Below, piece by piece: positions 23,546 through 35,215 of a DNA stretch of 64,000 bases. The notes beneath the pieces are model-generated. The model was not told the origin of the DNA. It saw nothing but the letters and a program-made list of their open reading frames with translations, and ran no database searches. The stretch is taken from NCBI GenBank assembly GCA_027625915.1, contig JANTQA010000010.1:372001-436000 (forward strand), written 5' to 3'. Source of the DNA: Anaeramoeba flamelloides (lineage: Eukaryota; Metamonada; Anaeramoebidae). A program made the position numbers and the translations under genes. Numbering within the stretch: position 1 is the first letter of the stretch; the number at the start of each line of letters is the position of its first letter.

Positions 23546-24005
23546 CTCATCCCCTAAACTTTTCTTACCCAATTCATTTTCATTTTTCAATATATAACCA
23601 CAAGATCTCATTTATACCCAAAAAACATGGAGAAATGTTTTGTTGTCTTTCTTGTTCATTTTATTCTTAATCAGTCTAGTTTGATCTAAAAATTGTGATA
23701 AATTCTTCAAAACCAAGACAAAATTCATTTTTTTGGAAACTTAGATATTTTCATAATACAAATTCTATTACATTTCAAAACTCAAGACATAAATTAACAA
23801 TATAAATACAATTTTAGAATCAAAGTTTGGTCAAAATAAAAGTGGGGAAAGTCTCTCAAAAATTTTAAGGTAATTGAAACATTTTTTTTCAGTTTTGGTT
23901 TATTTTTCTATTCTCAAATTTCTTTTAATGAACAGTAAGTAATTTTTTTCTTTTGATAAACAACAACCAAAATTCCCAACACTCCCTTTGTTACTTGTTT
24001 TACAA

Positions 24006-27000
24006 ATGAACAATCAATCAATTAACCAATTTTTGTTGCAAAAGAAAAAAACAAAAGAAGAAGAAGAAACAAAACATCAAAAAAGCGTAACAACCGCAAG
24101 AAGGATCATTATCAGGATCCTTTAATTCGAAATGCCAAATACACCCCAGAGCCACCCGTTTCGTATTTATTAACGATGGGCGATCTTGAAGGTGCTCGTG
24201 GCCTAACGTGTGCATACGACTCCTTTTCTTTTGACATAACACACATCCCTTCATTGGTTTTATTAATCAGGGATTTTTCTCTGTACTACAAATACGATCC
24301 CAGCCAGACCTATTATTACGCGCCTTATCACGCAATACGTGTTTTGATTGTTCTAGTCGAACAGATCATCAAAATGGATGAGAATAGTAAAAAGGGAAAC
24401 ATATTCCCAAAGAATAACCGGAAATGTATCACACTTTTAGAACCCATCATCCCTTTGCTAGGCTTGTTCAATCTGGATTCGCTCGAAAAAATTTTCCGTG
24501 AAATTGTTCGGTTGTTTACCAGAGCTGGTGTTTCTTGTATTTCATATTTGTTTGATTTTTTAAAGGTAATGAATTATGCTTTAATTTTGCTGTGTGTTTT
24601 TTTATTCTATCTTTTGGATTAAAAAAAAAAAAACACCTTTTGTTGAACAAAATCCCAAAAAAAAACAAACGAGATCCTTTTTTTATTTTTATTTATGCTG
24701 GAATGGTAAATTTAAAAAAGTTCAAGATACTTTAAAAAAGTGCGTTCAAAAAAATTCTTTCAAATTTATCGAATAAAACAGTGTACAAACTTCAATATAA
24801 CTATTTTTCTGGCTTTGTTAAAAAAATATTTAACACACTTTAATTAAAATGACTTTATTAAAAAACAATATACATCAGATTTTGTTTTCTTGTATTAAAA
24901 CGATCTTTTTTCAAACTAAAGTAGTTTATATGCCTTGGTAATTTTTAACAAATTTAAAATCATCCAAACAGATAAAGTCATTTTTGAAAAGTTTGGTCCA
25001 TAATAGTTTTGATTACACTCTAATAAATTCAAAAAAATATAACAACTTTTTGATTCAATTCCCTTTTTTCTAAATTAGACAACTCTGTTTTCAAAACAGC
25101 TCCCCACAAAGACTATTTGCAAGAACTGGAGGTTTTACAAGTTTCCTTACATTAAAATCATTTAATAATCTTTATTCACAACTACTAATAAATTCACAAA
25201 AATGGCTCTATTTTTTATTCACTTTCCAATTTTGAAAATGTTTTTTTTAGAGCTTTGAAGAAAGAATTTTAACTGGTTTTAATGTAAAGAAACTTGTAAA
25301 TTAGTTGATAGCAAGACTTTAGTTGGAAAATAAAATTGTTTTGAAAGTTGGTTTACAAGATATAATATAATGAAAATTGAACCAAAAAGTTTCAAACATT
25401 TTTTTTAAATTTATCAGTAAGTAATTAAATTTAAAGAATGAAAAATAAACTAAAAATTTGAAAACCTTTCTTCAAATTTATTGGTATTAAAATATTTCTA
25501 AATAAGTAATTCACAAATGATCACACCTTTTTAAAACTTTTCAAGTTTTCATTAATTGAATTTTGTTACAATTTTTCAAAACTTTTAATGGGAATTATAA
25601 AGCACACTTTTTTCAAATGAATGTAACTTAAAACCGGTTTATTTTCAATTTAATAAATTGTCTTTTGTATGCTATAGTTTTAAATTGGATCTCAATAACA
25701 AATTCTTTCAATAGATTCATATCTTTTTGGAGTTATCATAGATAACAATTCCTTTATGTAATTAAACTTGAGTTTCTTAAATTAAAATAAAAAAACACAA
25801 AGTTACAATTTTCACATCCCCAATCAAAGAATAGCAAAAAATAAATCAAACCCCCTTTTTTTGATCTCTTCTCATATTATTGTACTCAAATTATTGTACT
25901 CGAATTATTGTACTCAAATTAAAACTAAAAGGAAATTTGCTTTAAAAATTTAAATTTCACTTTTTGGAGAAAACACAATTAAAATGATTCATAAATTAAC
26001 TTGAATCCAAGAACATTAATGTTGAAAAAGCACTCAGATCGAGAAAAATTATCCTTTAAAAAACTTTGAAAGATATTTAAAAAAGGAAATCCCTTAGGAA
26101 AAACAATAGTTTTTAAGAATAGATAGTTTATTTTTAACATGTTGACTTACATTTAAAAACGAAAATTAAAAACAATAATACCAAAGATTTTGAAAGAACT
26201 AAACAATTTCCAAGCCAAAGGGATACCCAATTGTAATGGATAAATTGCATTTGTTTCAAGGTTTTGAATGGGCATTCGAAGAAAATATATTTTTGAAATT
26301 TCAAAAGTTAAATCATTTTTTTCACATATTTGCTTTTTTTTTTTTTCAATTTTTTTTGATAAAATAATTCATTTTTATATTTTTTTCTTATTGCAAGATC
26401 TAAAGTCCCCAGGTAAAAGGCCTGCTATTCTAACGCTATTGAAACAGTAAGAATTATTGAAGAAAAATCATATTTTGTTTTCTATTTAACTTTTATTTGA
26501 ACTTTATTTTGAAGATCAAAATGTGTTAACATGAACTTTGTTTTTTTCAATAGGCCGAAACGAATCTTAATTTTTCAAATTTTTAAGAAAATATCTAAGT
26601 GGTTTTGAGATAACATGTATTATCACGGTATTAACAATAAACTCACTATAATATTAAAAAAATCGCGATTAGTCCTACTTTATCGCGAAAAAACATAAAA
26701 TCATAATAATCTCGAAAAATCATAAAATTGCGATATTCCACATTATCGCGATAAAATAAAAATCTCGAAAAATTATTTTTTTGAAATCACCTTACAAAAA
26801 ATCCTCTTGGCTTTTAAAAAGTCCTTGACTTTTACAACGATTTCCCCTTTAAAAGTGTTAGAAAGGGTTTGAAAGGGATGTAAAGTGTCTTCAAGTCTTT
26901 GAAAGGTTTGAAAGACATAAAGCTTTCTAAAATGCATGTGATTTTTTGTTGGGAAAAAAAAATTTTTTTTCTTTGCATTTTTTTTTATTACAAAAATAAA

Positions 27001-29753
27001 ATCTAGTGTGAACAATATGATCAAGCAAATAATAACCCATTTTGAAAATGGACTTATATATAATAGATGTATGTTTAAAATGAAGTTAGTTATAGACTTC
27101 AAAAGTTAAATGACCAAAAAGAAGCAAGAGTAATTTTCCTTCTTATTGGCGATCGGTTCAATCAAAAAAAACCTTTAGATTCTAGTTATGTTTTCTTAAC
27201 AATAAAAGGACATGAGAAGAATGAAAATAAAAAGAAGAAAACAATCTTTATCCAAATAATCTTAATAATTAGTGATCATCTGGCTAGGTTGTTGTGAAAG
27301 CTTTTGAAAAGTTATTCAACTCCTTTTCAGGTTTCAGAGGATAAAGAAAATGTTTTAGCCCAAGAGCATTTTCTTTGAAAGAAAAGCTTAAAGAGTTGGT
27401 TGTTATATAAACATTTTTAATTCAACACAATTTATAACAACAAGATTGTCTGAGAAACCATTTATTTACCTTTTGTTATTAATGTTGTTGATCTAAAAGG
27501 ATCGATCGATCGGTTTGTCATTCAAATAAAAACAAAATACAATAAAACCCTTGATCTGCGCTTTGATCGAATTAAGTACCTTTTTTGTTCGTTTTTTAAA
27601 AGAATAACTATTTTTTTTGAAAGGATTTTTTTTTTTGATTAACAAAAATTTTTCTTTTTGAAAAATATTGTTGAATTAACCAACAAGTATCGTCAACTAT
27701 TATATCGCGATTTAACTGTTTATCACGATATTTTGGCATTTATCACTATTTTAAGGCAATTATCGTGATTTGTGATATTATCAAGATATGTTATATTATC
27801 GTGATAATATTGAATATCGCGATTTTTTGCAATATTGTGATTTTTGGAAATTTCGCGATTTTCGAAACTTTCTCGTGAATTAACAAATATACCACCGAAT
27901 CCTCTATTTATATAATGACTTTCGTTAAAATAAAAGTTTATTTTGAACGATTTCTTTTTATAATTCATCTTGGTTTTGTTGAATATATATGTATTCGATT
28001 TTATCGATTTGCATTAACCGAGGTTTTTACTATTTTTTTGATTTTTTTTTTATATATTTTTCACAAAAGAAAATCTGGATAATGGTCTATTTAATAAATT
28101 TGAAAATTTACAAAAAGGTATGATACTTTTTTAGTTAGTCTACGCAAGGGAGAAGTTATATGTAAGAAAATAAAAGGGTTCTAATAGCGTATAATTCTTC
28201 AATTAATAGTAGAATAAAAATTTTTGATTTTCTTTTGTGAACAATTATTTTTTCTTTTGAATTACACAGCATTTTCAAATTTTTGAACCTACCATGAAAA
28301 TTCACAAAAAAATTAAAAAAAGAAATTTTGCTGATAGAATGAAAAATTCTTTTTTTGTAAACAATCAAAATGAAAATTTGGTTTATATTTTACAATCTTC
28401 TTAAAAATTTTTTTTAAGCACAAGCCTTGATTGTTAAAGGAATTTTTAATATTTCTGAAAATTCCTCAAAAAATTTCAAAAAAATTTCACAAATGATGCA
28501 AAAAATAAATCAACCTAAAAGTCACAATCTCGGATTTTTTTCAATTGTTTTTCTATAATACACATTAACATGTTTTTTTATTTTATTTAAAACAAAAAAT
28601 AAAATGATAAAAAATATGTAAAATTGTAAAAACCCAAATTATGTTTGAACTTTTGTAAGATAAATATAATGAATTCTATTTTAAAATATCAATAACTAAT
28701 GATCAATTTATTTTTATTTTTTTTTTTTTAATTAAACAACCAAATTTTCAGAGGAAAAAAAAAAATAGTGAAACTGCAAATTTATTGGTTATTGAAACAA
28801 TTGGTAACATTGGAAGTAAATATATCCATAGAGAAAAGGTTAGAAAGGATATAATTAATATTCTCGGGAAATTAATCGATCAGCCAAGAAAGGAAGGGGC
28901 GAAATTTAATTCCTTTATAATCAATTCCCTCGTCAAAATTTGTGCTGTTGAGACGTATTCTGCAATAAGGCATTGCTACGCGTTGGATGTTGTCGATGAA
29001 AGAATTAGTGGCGATTTAAATGATGTCATTGAAATTTTGGGTGTCATTCCAGATAAAAACGATCGGCTAATTAAAAGATGCCCCAACTGTAATGGGATCA
29101 TGCAACGAAGAAATTTACCAAGAGTGGAGGAATCCGATGCCATCTGCGAAAATGGGATCAATTGTTTGCAGATCCCAACTAGAGACGAAATAAGTAACCT
29201 TAAAAAAAAAAATCAAAAAATTGAAATGAAAAAGAGAATTAGAAATAATAACAAAAAAAAGGACGAAATTTTTTCTTATGATTCCTCAGATAACGAAAAA
29301 AATGAATCTGAATTCGACCATAGAAAGAAATCAATAAAAGAAAAGCTTCAAAATTTGAAAATAGACGATAAAATTAAAAGAGAAAAATATGAAAAGCAAT
29401 TACAAGAATCTTATGAATTATTACAAACAAAGGAAAATGAAGTTTCCGAAAGGATGATTAAATTTACGAATTTATTACAAGAAAGATTTAAAACCATAAC
29501 AAATAAAAAACCCATTAAAAAGCAGGTTTTGCACAGTTGTGAGGCTTGCGGGAAAATGGAAACAAAGGGAAAAGAATTCTTCCTTTGCAGGGATTGCTTG
29601 AAATACCATAGATACATATATTATTGTTCGAAAAATTGCCAATTGAGAGATTGGATGATACATAAAGAACAATGCGGTATCAAAAAAAGTAATACTTGGA
29701 GAGTTTCAAGAAAAACCTTCAATTTTGCTTATGACCCAGAAAAAATGAAATAA
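24006..29753 (+). CDS. Helical-repeat (DUF1186-like) protein with C-terminal MYND zinc finger
   Basis: Exon 1 is 24006-24565 (donor AAG then GTAATG). Exon 2 is 28752-29753 (acceptor AAATTTTCAG). Both junctions are phase 0. Exon 1 starts MNNQSINQFLLQKKKTKEEE. The frame then changes by one base at an A6 run (24079-24084); one more A gives a continuous reading into KKDHYQDPLIRNAKYTPEPP and the helical part. Joined length is about 520 residues. The helical pairs of exon 1 (IPSLVLLIRDFSLYYKY, YAPYHAIRVLIVLVEQ, LFNLDSLEKIFREIVRLF) continue across the junction (SYLFDFLK, then ETANLLVIETIGNIGSKY) and end in a DVVDERISGDLNDVIEIL block, resembling HEAT-like DUF1186. Next come a CPNC...CENGINC cluster and a charged coiled coil. 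A full MYND finger (CEACG, LCRDC, YYCSKNCQ, HKEQCG; 29535-29673) mediates protein contacts in other families. Joining the exons is inference; the MYND call is firm. Confidence 0.75.
24566..28751 (+). other. 4.2 kb intron of the MYND gene, repeat-filled
   Basis: Contains a repeat piece at 24950-25330 related to 37140-37350. It also has three near-identical 15-base units (TTATTGTACTCAAAT type) at 25877-25922 and two ATCGCGAT-rich clusters at 26640-26770 and 27695-27885. A possible cryptic exon at 26397-26450 has an acceptor (TTATTGCAAG), but its phase does not fit the flanking exons. The intron ends in a pyrimidine tract and TTTTCAG. Confidence 0.55.
26640..27885. repeat. Two clusters of ATCGCGAT palindromes, 1 kb apart
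   Basis: 26640-26770 and 27695-27885 each hold many intact or one-off copies of ATCGCGAT or TATCGTGATA spaced 15-30 bases apart. CG is otherwise rare here. The arrangement resembles subterminal transposase-binding repeats at both ends of a 1.2 kb element, but no terminal repeat or target site was found. Confidence 0.5.
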
Positions 29754-30335
29754 ATTAATTATCTTATTGAATTTATAATTTTTTTTATTATTTTTTTTAT
29801 TTTAGTTTTATTGATCGAGAATTGGCTTTTAGTTTTTTTGAAAATTATTTTTTGAAAATTAATTTATCAGAAATGTCCAAAGTATGAAATTTAAACAAAT
29901 AATATAAATATAATTTTATTTGTAATTTAAAAAATGATTTTTTATTTTGATTTTGAATTTAATTTTCAAAATTTTTTTGAAATAGATTTATTTTTTTCTT
30001 AATTCATGTTGATTTGAACAATTATTTTGTTATTCAAAGTTGATTAAATTCGTTGTTGAAGATTTTCAATTTAATATTTGAATTCAAACTTTTAATTTCT
30101 TTTTTTGAAAGTAGAGATATATGAAAATAAAAAATTTTTTTTTTCCAAAACTTCCAGTTAACATTAATTAATTATTTCCCCTCGGTTGATATTAAGTAGT
30201 ACTTGGAAAAGAAACCCTCATTTTTCAAACGTTTAGAAATCTGTTAAAATTTTGTCTACTAAAAAAAAGAAGTGATATTGTTTTGTCAAAAATAAATTGG
30301 GAAAAAATAATACATTATTGATATTTTCTTTTAGA
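29754..30335. other. Intergenic
   Basis: The 3' flank of the MYND gene. T-rich, no recognised feature. Confidence 0.4.
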
Positions 30336-30913
30336 ATGAAGTTTTTAAAGAAAGAAATTGAAATTTGTTATTTCATTTTTATTGGTTTAGCCTTTTTTGT
30401 TCCCTTATGTTTTGTGATATATATCGTGCACTCCAAAGAATCCCAAATGAAAGTTAGACCTGAGAATTGAAACATGTTTGAATTTCAAATAACAGTTTAT
30501 CTGACTTTTATTTTGAGACAAAATTTTATAAGATTTCATTTCATTTGCAAAGAACAAGTTTACTTACCAAAGAGTATATAACAAATACAAAAAAGAGAAA
30601 TCTGATTATTGTGGCATCCTTAAAACCAAGAGAATTCCCTTATAAAAAACTTATCACAGAAATTTTTCGAAAAATTGAGAATATAAAGAAAATCATAAAC
30701 AATTTATTCTCGAGATACTATAAAGTAAATTGTGTTTAATAATTTATTTTTTAATTTTCCAGAAATATTACATTGAAAAAAATAATAGAAAAATTACAAA
30801 AAACGACAATTACTGTTGAGAGAAAAATGTTGTACATCAAAAAATTGTTGGAAACCATTTTAATTGGGAACCTTAGTAAAATTGAAAATCAAATACTATT
30901 GATAACTTGGTGA
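30336..30913 (+). CDS. Putative small membrane-protein gene, structure uncertain
   Basis: ATG at 30336 opens MKFLKKEIEICYFIFIGLAF followed by FVPLCFVIYIVHSKES: one membrane segment with a short cytosolic start, typical of a type II anchor. Left unspliced, it ends after 44 residues. A 65-base GT-AG intron (30453-30517) would join it in phase to a coding stretch that includes KKRNLIIVASLKPREFPYKK and ITEIFRKIENIKKIINNLF. A 38-base intron (30725-30762, GTAAATTG to TTTTCCAG) follows. Beyond it the best coding frame (NITLKKIIEKLQKTTITVER, then MLYIKKLLETILIGNLSKIE) is out of phase with the previous exon. So either a boundary is wrong, a base is missing, or the gene is decaying. A membrane-anchored glycosyltransferase is one possibility, but I recognise no motif. 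Confidence 0.4.
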
Positions 30914-31722
30914 ATTTTATATAAACCCAGGTTTAAAGGTTTTACAAGTTCATTAATCTGTGGTGTGTGTAGAATACTCATTTGAATGGATTGACAACTA
31001 AAGTAGATCTTGCTATTTTAACAAAAATCCAAGTTTTAGTAAAGTATACTATTAATTCTGAAAATGGTAATTTTTAAACTTGCTTTAGGTTTTAAGAGAT
31101 AAGGTTTTGAAAAAGTAGAATTACATTAATCGTTATTCTAATAAGTTGATTATTGTTATTTTCTTTAGTTATTTCACAAACGATTGAAATTAAAAATCAT
31201 TTTCAGTAGTATTCCCAATTAAAATTGCTGGACAATTATTTTTTCTGTGTCAAACATTTTTCGACCAACAGTTTATATAAATAGCTTGATTTCTTTTTAT
31301 TTATTGAAAATGGAAAATTCATTTCACTTTTTTCCTTTTGTTGTTAATCAATTTTTTAGTAGTACCCAAATTTGTGAAATATGATTTTCCTAAATATTAC
31401 CAATTTCAATTTTATTTTGAACTTTCTGAATAATTTAGAAATTTGACTTCCTTTACTTTTTTCATTTTTTTTTATTTTCTAATCTCTAATAGTAAAGACT
31501 TTCTTTTTCTTTTTCTTTTTCTTTTTCTTTTAGGCAACTATCTCAAAAAAAACAAAGGTCGAATTTTTATTGCGAATCTTAAATGAGTCACCCTTGAGAA
31601 TTTTTTTCATACTAATTCCAATCTTACTTTTTCTTTCTTTTTATTTTTTTTTCTTTTTTAAATAAACTCCAAAAAAACCAAAAACAAAAAACACACAAAA
31701 ACAAATCCACTCAGGAACAATT
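30914..31722. other. Intergenic and RPSA upstream region
   Basis: No gene seen. 31498-31533 is a tract of six TTTTTC-type units ending in TTTTAG, a pyrimidine promoter element or the acceptor of a 5' untranslated intron of the downstream ribosomal protein gene. Confidence 0.45.
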
Positions 31723-32912
31723 ATGAGCAAATCACAAAAGAATTTCAAAAAGAAAAACAACCAAAGGAAAAACAACAACAAAAAGAAAGTCAAAAAAGCA
31801 AAAAAAAAAGTTGTTGAATTACCAAGTGGACACACATATATCAGCAAAAAACAAAGAAATGACGATCTCAAAAAAATGATTGCCTGTAACTGTCAAGTTG
31901 GAACACACAATTTAGAAAAACAAATGGGAGACTATGTTTACAAAAGAAGAAAAGAAGGTGTCTATATCATCAACATTGCACAGGCCTGGGAAAAGCTCAT
32001 GTTTGCAGCCAGAGTAATTGCCTCAATCCCAAATCCTGAAGACGTTGTCCTTGTTTCTGCCAGACCATATGGACAAAGAGCTATCCTTAAATTCTCCAAA
32101 TATCTTGGTGTCAAAGCTTTAGCTGGAAGATTCATCCCAGGTACATTCACTAATCAAATCCAAAAAGCTTTTCTTGAACCTCTTTTGATCATTGCTACAG
32201 ACCCAAGAACTGATGCTCAAGTAAATTGTTCCTTCTTTATTTTTTATTTGATTTTTTTTTTTTTTTTTATGTTTTTTTTGTTTTCTTTTTTTGCTTTTTT
32301 TTAAAAAAAAAATTTTTTTTTTTTGAAATCAAGCCAATCAGATTCTTTTATTTTAAAATTCAAATTTACAAACTTATTAACAAAAACTGGCTTTCCTTAA
32401 TTTACTTTTTAATTTTCAAACCTCGTAATCTTGATTAAAATAAAATAAATTTCTATTCCTCTCAAAATTAGCCAATCAGAGAAGCCAGTTATGCAAATAT
32501 TCCAGTTATCTGTTTGTGTGATACCGACTCCCCATTAAACTTTGTTGATGTTGCCATTCCATGTAACAACAAAGGAAAATACTCGATTGGATTCATCTAT
32601 TGGTTACTCGCCAGAGAAGTCTTGAGATTAAAAGGAATGTCAAGAGAAAAAGAATGGGAAGTCATGCCAGATCTCTTCTTTTACAGAGACCAATCTGAAA
32701 TCGAAGAACAACTTGAAGAAGAAGAACGTAAAAAACGAGAAGAAGAAGAAGCCAGAAGAGAACAAGAAAACGAATCCGAACCAGAATCTGAAAAATCTGA
32801 TAATGAATCTTCAGTTGAAGAAGTTGCTTCCTCTGATAACGAAGAAGATGCTTGGGGTGAAGAAAAATGGGACGAAAAAGAAAAAGAAAAAGGTGAAGAA
32901 TGGAATGACTAA
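31723..32912 (+). CDS. RPSA: 40S ribosomal protein SA (uS2, laminin receptor family)
   Basis: Two exons, 31723-32220 and 32472-32912, with a 251-base GT-AG intron in phase 0, give 312 residues. Family hallmarks are intact: [51 protein letters not shown], and in exon 2 [20 protein letters not shown] and [13 protein letters not shown]. This is a structural component of the small ribosomal subunit. The acidic C-terminus ends in WGEEKW and EEWND, echoing the acidic Trp repeats of animal RPSA. The N-terminus differs: about 30 Lys/Asn-rich residues ([20 protein letters not shown]) replace the usual short leader before the conserved core. Homopolymers are fewer and C-ending codons commoner than in neighbours, as expected for a highly expressed gene. 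Confidence 0.97.
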
Positions 32913-34379
32913 AATTTCAAAGCTCTTTTCAAATTTCAACCCACTTTTATAAATGTTTTATTTTTTTTATATTGATAGAATTATTTTTAAAAATTACATA
33001 AAAATATTCAAATAACAAATTATTTTTCACATTTAGAATTGGTTAAATATTTTTTTTTTCTTTTCAATTTTGAATTGTGAACTTCAAAAGACTATTATTT
33101 AAAAAGTTCAAATATAGAAATCAATAAAAAAGATCTATTAAAAAAAATTTTTTAATCTCTTTTTATATCTTTTGAATTTTTTATTTTTGAGCTGAGCGAA
33201 TCATAATTATGAATTTAATCGGAAATTAATGGACTATTATTTTTGAAAATAATTAATCATACAATGATTGAAAAGATCAAATTATGAGAGTAGCGAGAAA
33301 AAATCAGAATTGAAAAAAATTTTTGTTGCTCCATAGTAGATCATTTAGAATTGTGCACTTAATATTCTTTTAGTATTACTAAAAACTTGTTTATCATGGA
33401 TGTACTTTTAAAATCCTTCTTCATGAAAATACTGAAATTTGAAATTTCCTGACTAATTGATTTATTTTATTTGTAGAGAAGTAGAGTTCGTTTTTTTAAT
33501 AGATGAAAAATAAATAAAAAAACAAATTTAAAGGCAAAAATAAAGAACATTTTCTGTGCTTTAATCACTTTTTCAAACACATTCAAACTTTTGAAAAAAA
33601 AAAAAAAAAAAAAAAGAGATGAACGAATGAATTGGGAAATAGAAAACATAAAATATTAAAATAAAAATCTGAATATAATTTAGATAAAACGTAATAGTAA
33701 ACCGTTGGGGATGAAAATGTCTGGATTAGTATCAAACTACCAGTTAAAAAAAAAAAAAAAAAAGATATTAATAAACAAACCTGTTGAGGTTTTTATTTTT
33801 TTTTTTGAATTAAGGGATTATTTTCACAACACACTATTATAAAAAAATAAACTTGAAAAATTTCGTGTTAGACAAAAATATTACGTTAATAAAGTATTTA
33901 CCATTATTAATAAAGCCAATTTACTATATTTCCAATATCTCAAAACTTTAATTTCTTGAGGATATTATATTTATTATTGGTTCTATGACAATGATTTTCA
34001 AAAGTATCTAGCGGAGAAAAAAAAAGGTATTTTTTTCAGTAAATAATTTTTAAATAACTCTGAAGGATTAATTTTGGTTTAATTTAACTGCGAGATATTT
34101 AGTGACACAATTAATAAATAAATGTTTAAAAATAATGCACTTTAATATTAAAAATACAATGTAGAACAAAAAAACATTCAAATGATGAATGGGTATATCC
34201 AATGTTTTCTAGGATTTAAAAGAATAAATTAAAAGTCATATATTTTACACTTTACTTTCCAATTATGTAAAAATTAATGAAAAAGTCCTATTTTTTCGAG
34301 AAATCACAAGAATAGCACGAAAAAACGTGTATTTTACTCTATTCGGTTACATTCTGACAAAAATAATCAAACTACCCAT
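32913..34379. other. Intergenic
   Basis: The 3' flank of RPSA and AT-rich sequence with A runs near 33595 and 33747. No gene or structured repeat recognised. Confidence 0.45.
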
Positions 34380-35215
34380 CAAGTGTAGTAGAGAACCATC
34401 AAGTTCCTAGGTTTCATTGGAGTTAACTGTTTTATTGATAAAAAAACTACAAATTAACTAAATAAACAGAAAAATCAACAAAAATAAGGGTACATTTTTA
34501 GAATTCAAAAGAATAGAAAAAATTTATAATTTGTCTCAATTCTTTTGAATTCTGGAAAAGATAACCGTGTTTTTATTTAATTTTTGAAATAAACTGAAAA
34601 TTTTGAATAATTTATGTTTTTTTTTCAGAAATTTTATTAAAAGATATAAAATTGTCTTAGAGTACAGTCAAGTTTCCGTTTTTTCTTCAGTATTTTATTT
34701 TATTTTATCTGTTAATTCTAGTGTTTTTATATTAAAACATAAATCCAAGAGTATTTAGAAGTTTTTTTTTAATATTTGGAATAAACCGAAAATTTATTAA
34801 AATTTTCAGTTTATCACAAACATTAAAAAAAACCAACAAAAGTGTCCGTAGAATGCTGTAGAGTGTCAGGTTTTCTTGAGGTTTTCCGTTTTATTTGTTA
34901 ATTCTTCTATTTTTTTTTTAATTTTTGAAATAAACTGAAAATTTTAATAAATTTTCGGTTTATTTCAAAAAGTAAAAAAAAACTAACGAAAATCTATCGA
35001 TTTTCCAAATAAACAAAAAACTCAAGAAAACCTAACATCGCTTTTCCAGAATTCAAAAGAATGGCAAAAAATCATATATTTTACATAATTTATTTAAATC
35101 CTGGGAAATCTAACGACGTGTTTTTCTACTTTTTGAAATAAACAAAAAATTTCTTAAATTGTCGGTTTATTATCAAAATTTAAAACAAACCTTACGGTAA
35201 ACCAAAAAAAAAAAA
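34380..35215. repeat. Palindromic repeat R3, longest copy
   Basis: At least two family units in one tract: GAACCATCAAGTTCCTAGG near 34395 and GTCAGGTTTTCTTGAGGTT near 34866. Between and after them are the blocks AAATAAACTGAAAATTTT, TTTTCGGTTTATTTCAAAAA and AAAATCTATCGATTTTCC in both orientations. Confidence 0.55.

Noticed and set aside
24018-24254. Minus-strand 78-codon frame with several Cys and His
   Set aside because: Antisense of the first MYND-gene exon; ends in a low-complexity Phe run.
26268-26450. 60-codon frame ending DLKSPGKRPAILTLLKQ, possible middle exon of the MYND gene
   Set aside because: Its splice phase does not match the flanking exons and a stop follows at once in the required frame.
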